DNA from: Trichoplax adhaerens
Lineage: Eukaryota; Placozoa; Uniplacotomia; Trichoplacea; Trichoplacidae
Direction of reading: 5' to 3'
DNA length: 64,000 nucleotides
NCBI RefSeq assembly: GCF_000150275.1
Contig: NW_002060949.1
Coordinates: forward strand, 5,083,193-5,147,192
The notes below the pieces were generated by a model that ran no database searches, was not told the origin of the DNA, and saw nothing but the letters and a program-made list of their open reading frames with translations. The translations under genes were made by a program, and so were the position numbers. This document shows, piece by piece, positions 47,201-57,988 of the stretch (positions are counted from its first letter, which is position 1; the number at the start of each line of letters is the position of its first letter).

Positions 47201-49776
47201 CAATGCAACACCCGAATAGAATAGCAATTGGATAGGTATTAAATTAATTTAGGTCTGTGTACAATATCGCTCTTTTGAATGAAATTTTTTTCGCTCAGAA
47301 TATACTTTTCCGTTCAATTCCAATCATCCATCAATTGTAGTACTATACTGTCTATAAAAATTCGTCAAATAATTTATTATTGTAGCATACTGACTAATCA
47401 CTGTAAATTCAGTTTTGTTACCCACTTTCGTACATATCAAGTATAAGCTATTGGCAAATTATTAAATTGGCATTGCACCCCCCCCCCTGATTTGAGGATT
47501 ACATGCTATCATCACTGTTATCGATTACTTTAATTTATCCAACATTTTTAATTTTATCCAACTAGAGTACTGCAACACCAACTTTTCAACTATGCATGTG
47601 CAATATGATAGTACGTAGGCTGCAGTCAATGGCTAAAGTTTGAATAATCCTACCATTGTTTTAGTTTAGGAGATTGGGCACTAATGATGAAATACTACGG
47701 CTGCAAAAGAATCAGAAATTGAAGAATTTCGATTCTTTTCTTCATTTTATTAACGTACAGTATAGTATACTGTAAGATAGAATTATAATCATTATCTTCA
47801 CTACTACTGTATGTGGTGTAAAATATGCTGTAAGTTGAAGTAAAGAGATGAAGAATAGAACCGTTATTATGTTCATCATCTCACTGATTTACAGTGGATA
47901 CAATGACTATCAAATGGTGTCATAGAAGGATAGAAATATTTTGATTTGAACTATAATATGTAGCTAGTAACTACTGTAGCAAATTCAATAGTACGTACAG
48001 TCGTACTAAAGACAAAAAAGAAGTGATTCATCATTAGGGCTTGGAATTCAAATTCAATCATGGTAGCTTTTGAGGCAATGTTGAAAATATTCAAGGCGAT
48101 TAAGGAGCGTCATCAAGTTGGAATCATACGGGTACAGTGAAAATCGGATCGGAATAGTATCAATGTTACAAGTATCTTTGATCGATGTTTTACTTTGTTG
48201 CATTTGAACATCATAAAATCACCATTAGAAAGCAATTGAAGATTGATGTACTGTGTGTAGGTGGATAAAATAAGGATAGTGTTGGACTTGGAAAGGAAAG
48301 TTAACGCCAAATTTTTTAGAAATGATACCTAATAGACCATTGAAATCGTGTTTTCCGTTTATAAAAGTCGAAAATGGCTTTTATCAATCAATCCATAGCA
48401 ACTGAAAATGAAAACTGCCTATTCTACGTTTTTATGTTAGTTGATGAAGGAAGAATAGGTACTTTAGCCAAGTCGCCAAAATACGAGTGCCAGAAGTCAC
48501 ATCAAGTGTACAAATCAAGCGCCATTCTTATTGGATTGCTATACTATGTTCTATACTAATCAAGCATATCGTAGTGCAGCTACTTTGGGATTCATTCTCG
48601 CTTATTTTACAAGTAGTAAATGACATTTGTTATTTACCTAATTCCAATAGCTTGATCGCACTGGCTTTGCATAATTCCAAAGCGGTTACCCACCGCTGGC
48701 GTTCCACTTCATTAGCAGCTCGAAGATGGAATACTTGTGTACTACCATTGCTGACGACAAAATTGAATAAATCTTCAGTATAAATATGTGCGCCAGCTAG
48801 ATTAATGGTACCACGACAGGTATGCGCCATTTCAGCTTGATTTCTAAGGAGAACGAGAGCGATATATAGACCAACAGGCAAAAAAAAAAAAAAAATGACA
48901 TCAGAGACAGTCGCTATAGTACATTCCGTTTCAGGTCCAATTTTCCTTCAAAAATTGGGGCAAATATTTTTACAAAGTGCTTCTCTAGTTGATTCATGGC
49001 TGTATTTCCCCCCCCCCCAAAAAAAGAAATGATTATTGTGCATGAAAATGGGGTAGGTTGAGAGCTAGATCGGTTAGCTCCAGAGTTGTTTAAGTGTCGA
49101 TGGGTAGAGTAGGGACCGTTCAACATGACTTGTGAGGACGATACGGTACTGTAACTTAGGTTAAAGAGATGAAATTGGATGGACGCCAAAACAAAAAATA
49201 CTTTGCATGAAAGTTCATTTACTGAGCCTAAAACGCAGTCAAAGTATTGTAATTTGATTTTATAGACAAGTTGCTCAATGTATTATGAAGATTCAATAAC
49301 TATCAGACAACATGGATGTTTTTATCCACTTGATAGAACTACTAGAATCTCCATTGAAAGACTGCCAATCTGGCGGCCATGACAGTTTACGCGTCTTGTC
49401 GTTTATCGTCTTGGGAGTCAACTATTCTGCTGGGTGACGTCCAGTAGGTGACACGTTGCATCATACGCTACAGTACCGTCATCCAGTCATCGACACGATC
49501 AGCAATACTCATGGTCCAATCAGGTTGATGTTGTGGTCAAGTTGTAAAATGGTCTCAAGATTCAAGGATGGCTTGCAGTCTGGGCTGCCATGATTATTGG
49601 ATGTACTATTTTATGGTTACCGAGTGGAGTTATCAAAGAAAATAGAGTACTGACCGATAATACGATAGCAATCCATTACATAAGACGAAATAGCGCTTTT
49701 GATATCCTTTAATATAATTGGTCCATTTATACAGCCAACCACTAAAGTTGTCGGGATAAACTCTGCCGTCAGGCAT
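41251..49776 (-). CDS. OSBP: Oxysterol-binding protein (OSBP1-type)
   Basis: Sterol/PI4P exchange protein at ER-Golgi contact sites. Eleven exons (complement): 49655-49776, 48638-48843, 43776-44002, 43441-43630, 43078-43346, 42866-42997, 42524-42769, 42222-42443, 41992-42087, 41690-41877, 41251-41617. Total 2,265 bases, 754 residues (human about 807). PH domain about 12-108 ([16 protein letters not shown], then [10 protein letters not shown] and [12 protein letters not shown]). A coiled-coil segment follows. An acidic tract precedes EFYDATD (about 268-274), a good FFAT motif for ER VAP binding. The ORD has the signature EQVSHHPP (about 463-470), [26 protein letters not shown]-like [20 protein letters not shown] and the terminal [13 protein letters not shown] is the first ATG after an in-frame stop. 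Exon 4 has two possible in-frame donors 15 bases apart (43441 or 43456). Intron 2 is 4.6 kb. Confidence 0.94.
44003..48637 (-). other. 4.6 kb intron 2 of OSBP
   Basis: Joins the PH-domain exon to the coiled-coil exon; phase is kept (TTA G + GT GAT). It is more than ten times longer than the other OSBP introns except intron 1. It holds many TACAGTA words (for example 46660, 47015, 47755-47775) and a run of ten C at 47478-47487. I saw no nested gene on either strand; the longest open frames lack domains. Confidence 0.7.
49008..49025. repeat. C11-A7 homopolymer tract in OSBP intron 1
   Basis: Eleven C followed directly by seven A. A second homopolymer, about 15 A, lies at about 48882-48896 close to the exon 2 acceptor. 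On the transcribed strand this reads as a T-rich stretch upstream of the 3' splice site. Confidence 0.75.
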
Positions 49777-49997
49777 ACTGCATGGATTCCTCACAATGTG
49801 TAGAGTACAACCCTAAAGAATCAATTCGTTACAATACACTTAGTAGATAGAAAATGAACAATTAATTCTCTACTTGTCATAGTTGAGAATATTCCAATCA
49901 GGTTTGTGTTCAAAATAAGAATTTATTTACCCCGTTAAGAACGATCAATTCTCCAATAGCCGTAAGTACGTTAAGCAGATCATAAAATGCACCACAA

Positions 49998-50135
49998 TTT
50001 ATTTACTACAGTACAGTACAGTACAGTAAGATGCCGTACAGTGCACAGTACTGTCGATAAAAGTACTGTACACTGTGAGAATCCACAATAGGATTGTACA
50101 GTGTACAGTGTACAGTATGGAGCTTTGGCAGTAGG
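49998..50135. repeat. GTACAGTAC palindromic array upstream of OSBP
   Basis: Repeated TACAG and GTACAGTGT units in both orientations. Bases 50093-50116 are the exact inverted copy of 7723-7746. The array begins about 220 bases upstream of the OSBP start codon. Confidence 0.8.
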
Positions 50136-50397
50136 TTGAGTACTGTACAGACAGATCAGAGAAGAGAACTGGAGTTACGAGGTATTGACTACCGAAAAGG
50201 AACCACAAAGTGCATGTTGACAGTGCTGTATGGAGATTCGAGGTACTTTACTGCCCAGTTGGTGGCTTTACACCTGATCACGGTCTAGTTTCATTATGAT
50301 TAACATTATTTTCTTCTATCTCGATGATATCGTTGCTATGCCATCAATACTCTCTTAGTTCATGGTCACTTGGTCAGTGCCAACCATGTTGAAACTT

Positions 50398-50665
50398 GAA
50401 ACTTGGACTTCTACTGCACAGTGTACAGTACCTCCACTGGCAGAAGTCCCAAATACCTCTGAGAGAGATACTGTTCAGTATAGTGAATCCAGTACTGTAC
50501 TGTACAGTATCTAGAAGTTCATGACTGTACAGTGTAAAGTACTGTAATGTACTTTAGACTGCGCAGTGCACACCTGGCGTCGATGGGACGATGGCTGTGT
50601 GTATATCGAGATACTGTATATACAAGAGCGTACAGGTTTTTGTATGTACAGTACAGTACTGTTCT
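50398..50665. repeat. Second cluster of TACTGTACAGTA words
   Basis: Several copies of CAGTACTGTACTGTACAGT and shorter TACAGTA/TACTGTA words (about 50415, 50491-50508, 50526, 50648). They are separated by unrelated sequence, so the cluster looks like interspersed copies, not a clean tandem array. Confidence 0.65.
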
Positions 50666-51627
50666 GGTATGAGTTAGTAGAAGCCAGGGCAAGATACAAA
50701 TCATCGTTTACTCAGTCATGCATGAACCCTTCCACTCTGATATCCATCATACACGTATTTATAGAGGAAATTATTTACAGCATATCCGTGCTTCAGGCTG
50801 ATGGAAAATTTTCTTTATTATCGTTATTACTCACTGCAATTTTAAAGAATCGATTCATACCAATGCTAAATGATTGTAAAGAGGAAATAATGAATTAACT
50901 ATATATAAAGAATCGGTAGCCGCTGGCTACTGCGGTTGCTCAGTTGCACCACAATACTGTTCCACTTACTGTTTCACAATCAATAACAAACCGTCTCAAA
51001 CCAGGGACTCCTTAACCACCACCCCCCACCCCCCATACAGGCCAGCCGAGTGAAACGACAACGAAGACCATGGTAGTAAAACCCCAGTCCAACCACGGTA
51101 TTGTACTAATCACTCAATATATCCTAGCAACGACACGCCCTTAACTTGTGAAATGGATTCTTGCGCCAGATAAAAGCTGCCTTGCTTTTTTCTCATCTTG
51201 TTCCAATCAGCTCCTACGCTACCGTCTACGATAACGTGTATATTGCACCTAATGTTGAGGACTACTGTATCGTAAGCTACGGTATAAACGGCACAATTCA
51301 GTATTTAGCCGCACTTGCAGAGGGCTTTCAGCACAATTATTATTGTAGCGGTGGATTACATTTGGAGCAATTCCTCTAGGTAATTGTCCCCTACCTAGCT
51401 AAGTCTTGTTATCGTCCATTATTGTCCACAATTGGCGATCTTATCCACTACATTTTACAACAACTTCGATCATTATTGGTCATAGTAAATCGACAGTTGA
51501 TTACCTTACTAACTTAATATTTCCTCCTGTATCATTCATAAGATTGCGCTGGCATACCATTAGGCCATAACCTACAGTACTTTTTTTTCTTCTTCATCAA
51601 AAGTCATTACTTGAAATCATCGAAAAA

Positions 51628-54600
51628 ATGAGTGGCAACTCTAGCGCAGGTCGAAAAAAAGGCGGCGGATTTTTAGCTAGACAAGCTCAAAAAAAGAAAT
51701 CCATCACCGAAGAAGAACTACTTAATAAAGATATTATTCGCCCGGAAGATGTTACAAGATTGGGCAAGATGACAGAAAGTAAAGTACTGTAGACTACTAT
51801 CTTCTTTCTATACAAATGATGATTTTAAATTTGTTCAATTTATACCAGTATCAGATAAGTTATCAGTGAGGAGTCTGTAGCTCACTTACTACTCAAATTA
51901 ATTGCAAATTACAACAATCTTGATTAGGCTATATTGATTGTAAGTAGTATACTTTCTCACATTATCGCCAAAGAAACGTCGGTTTCCTAACAAATGCACC
52001 ATCACATGGAAAAACCATTTCTTTTTTCTTATACCTACCAGTAGTTTTCCAATAGGCGATATTTCATCTTCGTTGCGACTATTTTATCCGTTTATAAAGT
52101 TGTAAAATCATCTACCTTCGTTAAAACTGAAAATTGGCAATTAATGGTGACCAAGTTGACTACAAATTAGACGCTTCGTATTTGGAATGCTATATTCTCT
52201 AAGGCTATTTCTATACCAATATCATTACTATGTAACAGCCACTTTTTGAAAGCTAAAGGTCATGCAGCCATTTATTTTAGCAGTAGATTTCAATCATACG
52301 TTTATAGAGCTTTTGGATGATACTGAATTAAATGCAACTGAAATGCTGATAATATTTTATATAAGGCATCGTACTGCTCTATCAACATTAATTCTCTGTT
52401 TAGCATTTGAATCACACGTTTTATGCGATCATTAACAAATGTTTGCATTCAATCTTTACTCTAGCTTATGTTGTAATTCAATTCTATATTTTATACCTTT
52501 CACTACGATTTTTTTTAAAGTGCTTCATATGTCAGCCTGCTTTATAGAATTTAAAATTAGATAACAGCAGTTATAGCATTGTAGGAAAACACATATGGCC
52601 CCTACATTTTTATAGACAGAACAAATTTATTTGTAGTCTTGAATAGCCTACGTCATCTAGTAGATACCAAACATAGTACAACCTGATAAAGTCTGGATGT
52701 ATCATTTTTAGCTTGAATAAACCTTTACGACAGACAGACTAGGTATTTATTCATCTCTCTATTTAGATACTATGTCAAATTTGAACAGTTAAGAAGGCTA
52801 TTCAAAACGTGACATAGAAATAACATCGCCGCACCAAGCTCGCTCGTCATGACTAAAAATTAATTCAAAATAATATCATCTTATCTAAAGCTAGATTACA
52901 CATTACACTTCTATATTCTATAATTAATTTGCAGCTATACGTAATAACAAGAAAGTTGAAGATATTCACTTTCTTCTTATCGTAATATTTGAGTTATCGT
53001 TGCAATAAAGATAATTAACGCCTGATAGAATATTTTATTTTATCATTTCTCTTCCGACTGATATAGTAACTATATTCGAAGCGTAAGCCCGTTACATCAT
53101 ACCGCAATTTTTCTTTCTCTCTTCTCACAATTAAACGTGCGTTTGAGAAATTTCTAACCCCATAATGATTTTGGTGCTCTCCAAAATATCAAACACACGA
53201 TTTATGTCGTAATATATACTGTATTTATAGCCATTTCTTCCAATTATTAAACACGCATAGTAAATTAAAATTAGTACTAGAATAGAACTTATTGCAAATA
53301 AGTCTCTACATACTCTACAATTCTCTGCTCAGTGGCTATCCATCAATACGACACTGATTCAAGACACTACCAGGGCTTTGTTTAATTATGGTGTTAACCA
53401 TGTAAAGGCAGAAGCTTCACCTCTGTTTTTAAATACGTGTAATCAACTTCTTATTGGCATTTACTGTTTATGCACTTTTATGCCTTTAATTTTTTAATAT
53501 TCAGCTTTTGATTAATTATTTTTAAGCGTCATTATTATTTTGTTATGCTGTATTAACGTTATATAGATTACCTCTGTAAGCCTTCGGCCAATGTCTTTGG
53601 TATCGAATTTACGCGATTTAAAATACGGGATATGGAAAGTGGAGATGTCATATTTGAAATAGCTAAACCCGATAATGCTGAAGAAATACCACAGGAAACA
53701 AACAACGATGATGATGATGATCCAAGAAGAGGCCGATATGTCCGATATCAATTTAGTCCTAAATTTCTGGATTTGAAATCTGTTGGAGCAACGTAAGTGT
53801 ATACTACAACCAATATCGAATACAATTGACTATGAACAACTATAATAGCTATCGTGTTGAAATAAGTAAAATTAATAGATCCTAAAGAAAGATCAATGAG
53901 ACTTTCCTATACATTTTATACACGCTGTTGAGCAAATTTTATCTATTTTATACTGTGTCATTTGAAAATCTATTTTACAATCTCTAATCATCTAAACCAA
54001 CATTACTAAAGAACTACTAAGCATCCATTTTTAGTCGTAAATTTCGGTTAATCCAATAATCAACCCCCTTCATTTACTCGATACTCACAAATATTGTTTT
54101 GTTCTAAATCTTCTACTAGTATCCTACTGATACTTGAATTTCTTAATTATGTTATAATTGCAATAAATTTAATTCAATTTATTTCATGTATATATGGCAT
54201 AATAGTAGTACTTAGATGGATTATTAGATCACATTTTAATTAATAGATGTTACTATCTCTTCCTGATCGATTTAATGTATATCATTGCATAAAATTTTAG
54301 TATAGCTCAACCCTTCCTCCTCTAAAGTTTTTTCTGTATAATTTCTTGTTATTATCTCTAAAGAAAACGAGAGGAGAATTTTTATTCCATAGGTCATAGT
54401 TTAAATAGCTGAAACAATTTCCTTTTGTTTTTTCAGCATGACTTAGATACAATTTTTACTTCTACTCCATTAACCCGTCATATGCTGCCCATATTAGCAT
54501 GGATACGATCAAATTCTTATTAAAAATAATTTACTTCATTACAATTTACAAATAATTTTGAGTAGATTGAAAATTTTAAGTAGATTTGCTCAAGCATTCT

Positions 54601-57600
54601 TTAGCTAATTTTAGTTCTACCACTAACCATGAATTCCTGTATTAGTTCGGCTTTCCAGCAATTGTGGATAAGCTTTGTTACAGATGCAAATATTTCTACA
54701 TTTATAATAATCCTAAGTTAAGTTAATCAATTAACCATCTACTGTACTACAATTATCGACTACCATTAATTTCATTTTAGATCGAAAATTCTTATCCAAT
54801 CTTCTAGAATAGTCTTTTAAAATATATATATATATTCAAATTTATATGCCAAAGTATGACAATTAATTGTATTCGTGTCTTTAATACTTTCACCTTTCAT
54901 TATCATTGCAGTCGATAGACTCTATAATTAATCCATTTGGCCTACTGAATTGAACCTCTTTAGTAGCAATAATTCTTGCTAGATTAGCTCCAGTTTAATA
55001 CTGTATAATGCTACAGATTTAAACCTCTTTTTTAAGATTGTCGATGTCCATCATATCAACAGTATGACGATAGCCTGAATGAATCTGACACGAAGTAGAT
55101 CATTATTATGATTATTATATGATACCTATCACGTAGATTAATAATTATAATAGGGTTATATTCAAGCTTATTGCCTATAGGCAATAAACTAAAGTAAAAA
55201 TCTAGCCTGATTCGTTGCTATTAACTCCGATTAAATTCGCAAAGATATAATCCAATATAGAGTTATATATCAATTCCTTCTAACTGAGATTAAAAAAGTA
55301 GCAAAAATTACCACTCATCATTATTAAAAGCCTTTCCAATAACTGTCATAATACATGACCGTTAGGGCAAACAATATCTTAGTTTTACTATATAGATTAT
55401 AACGTATTCGTCAGTTAATAATGATATTAGAGTATCAACTCTATAACTTTTTCATATTCGGAATCGAAATAAAATTAGAGTTAAGTGCTCACTTAGTTTA
55501 ACAATTTTGATAGTCACAGTCCTCATCAAACAATTTTTATTTTTTCGTCATTAACCTCATAATAATTTACGTTTAGATGTATTCAATCTTCTACGTATAG
55601 CTTTTGTTAATTAATCGTTATGATAATAACGTTATATAATATATCTTAGGATAAACAACATAACAATCTTTCGTTATAGCTTTAATAATAGAATATAATT
55701 TGAAGTGAAGTTAGTTCCTGTACATCTTTTAAGCAAATTAACAAAATTTAGATAATCTTAGTACGATATAAGTCTATTTAATAAAGCAAATGTATGTATT
55801 TAGAGGGAACTAAGCGATCTAATATCTCTAAGCGACTTCATTATTTATTTTTCTATATTGCTATAAGAATTAAGATTTATTACAGCGTTGTGATGATAGA
55901 AACATAATAAGAAATGAATTAAATAATTGGAATAGAATAAGTATTAATACATTATGAAATAAACGTGTTACTGTATCTGTTATATAGTATCAAGAAGTAA
56001 AAGTTTTGCTTAGCTGGCATTAGCTAATAATCAGATAAATGAAGCCTTAGTAAAACTATTTTATTACCTTTCTCTTTTATTTGCATGCGGTATAACATTA
56101 GATATATTTTTTCGTCTCTATGTAATTTTCGTAGTTTTGATGAAGTCTTTTAATAAAATCAAACCGATTTACCGTACTATATCATGCAGAAGAGATAGGC
56201 TTTACTTTCCAAAGTCACTAGCGATTTAGAGATTTTTGAATCTTTACGAGAATAATATGAGAATTTAATCATATTGATGACTTAAATAGTAATCCAAAAT
56301 CTTAGAAGACAGCATTGTAAGGCTCAAGTATAGACGAGCTAAAGAGATTTCATTTAGATACAAGAATATGATTGAAACTAAACGATAATTAATTCTGTCA
56401 TTGTTCGATATTTAAAGGTGTAACCTAACTACAATTGAATCTACGTAGTAGTTTCCATTCGAGGCTGAAAAGGAAAAATTTATGAAAGAATTATTCTTTT
56501 AATTAAAAATGCTTTACAGCTATACATAATAATATATATGTTGTATTCATGTATGGTGATATGCTTGCAAATGGATGTGTTTTAATATCAAATCTTATTT
56601 ATCAAATAGTTTACAGTCACAATTCAGCTAACAATTTCTATCATTTTATATCTTATTTTTAATATTTAGGGTAGAATTTGTTGTTGGCGATAAAGCTATT
56701 AATAGCTTTCGAATGATTGAATGTCATTATTTCCGTGAAAAATTGTTAAAGAGCTTTGATTTCGATTTCGGTTTTTGTATACCTAACAGCAAGAATACAT
56801 GCGAGCACATCTACGAATATCCTGAGTTAAACCCCGATCTGAGTAAGTTGTTAACTACTACCGTAATTTCACTCTGTACAACTTTATTTATTAACCTAAA
56901 AGCAATGGAAAAGTAAGTTTCATATCTTTAGCAGATTATAATAGACCTTCCATGATAATATCCTTTTAGATTACCTATAGATTCCATGATGTAAACAACT
57001 ATTCAGACGGGTAGTAAAACTTTTTGTATGCTAATCAAAATTCATTTTCGATTTTAATGGCAGCATTTTAAGAAATTAAAATCGTTTTAGATTACCTATA
57101 AGTCGCCGTATAGTGTAACTAAGCCCTGATTGTAGGCTTGTATACGATATATAAATCCTTTTCAACTCTAGTATCATTCCCGACGATATGATTTGTTGTG
57201 AAGCGGAGTGTGTCTTTAGCAGTCACAACTAGAGCACTATCAGTCACTTTAAAACAAGAAAAGAACTGTAATACTTCAAATACACCAATTTGAAGCTTCT
57301 GTAGTAATATCTATAATTATTCGCGAGTTTGTGAAGTATATAACTCTCTAATAATTCTTAGTGCTACCTAACGATTGTTTAAGGCACCCTCAACTTTAAT
57401 AGCGGTGCTTTTCATAATTTGAATTTGCTGTGCAAGTTTATTCCGTCTTGATTGATAGTGAATTCTATCGTCGTGCATTGCTTACATAAATGAAAAAGCA
57501 AATATTATGCTCATCCCATACCAAACTAGAGTTTCTACATAGACGTCTTCTAAATGACTTACGTATTATCGTTATAAATTACTAACCATTTTGATTATTC

Positions 57601-57988
57601 ATAAGCTTATGGAATAGTTATTTAAACCTGCTTTCAAATTTTTAATAGTAATAGTTTTTAAGCTTATTTCGCTGTAAAGCAGATGAGTATTATATGTTAA
57701 GTGATACAATAGTTCATCTTAATACTATCATACTATTTCTTCATTCTATAACAATACCATTTCCTTGACAATTTATTTAACTTTAAAGTATTTCGTATAA
57801 TAAATATCCTGCATGGAAAATTGTCCTTATATAATTTCTCAATTTCATCTTCTGATTGTTAATCTATCATTATAGAAGAGGAAATGATCAACAGTCCATT
57901 CGAAACTAGATCGGATAGTTTCTATTTTGTTGATAATAAATTGGTTATGCATAACAAAGCGGATTATTGCTATAATGCTGAAATGTAA
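51628..57988 (+). CDS. UNC119: UNC119-family lipid-binding chaperone
   Basis: PDEdelta-like beta-sandwich protein that binds N-myristoylated proteins and delivers them to cilia or membranes, releasing cargo to ARL2/ARL3. Four exons: 51628-51778, 53567-53792, 56670-56842, 57876-57988. Total 663 bases, 220 residues (human UNC119 about 240). The N-terminus is Lys/Gly-rich. Then come the family motifs [88 protein letters not shown], and the C-terminal [19 protein letters not shown]. An acidic NNDDDDD insertion sits in the loop before RGRYVRYQF. Identity is firm because the last two exons match the family almost residue for residue. Introns are 1,788, 2,877 and 1,033 bases, unusually long for this window. 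Confidence 0.96.
51779..53566 (+). other. Intron 1 of UNC119 (1.8 kb)
   Basis: AT-rich intron with a GTAAAG donor and ATATAG acceptor. No nested gene or repeat family was recognised. Confidence 0.7.
53793..56669 (+). other. Intron 2 of UNC119 (2.9 kb)
   Basis: Donor GTAAGT, acceptor TTTAG. Very AT-rich, with few TACAGTA words compared with the left half of the window. I see no exon, RNA gene or transposon inside. Confidence 0.7.
56843..57875 (+). other. Intron 3 of UNC119 (1.0 kb)
   Basis: Donor GTAAGT right after codon phase 1 (CTG A), acceptor ATTATAG. Nothing further was recognised. Confidence 0.7.

Larger units (their letters stand above)
49777..51627. other. Divergent spacer between OSBP and UNC119
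   Basis: 1.85 kb between two divergent start codons. The OSBP-proximal half (about 49998-50665) is packed with GTACAGTAC-type palindromes. The UNC119-proximal half has a C-rich run at about 51020-51040. An open frame at 51161-51379 shows no recognisable domain. Both promoters should lie here, but I could not assign core elements. Confidence 0.55.

Noticed and set aside
48914-49189. 91-residue open frame considered as an OSBP N-terminal exon
   Set aside because: The real first exon (49655-49776) supplies the start of the PH domain and joins 48843 in phase, placing this frame inside intron 1.
51161-51379. 72-residue open frame upstream of UNC119
   Set aside because: No recognisable domain and not in frame with the UNC119 start; likely untranslated or promoter sequence.
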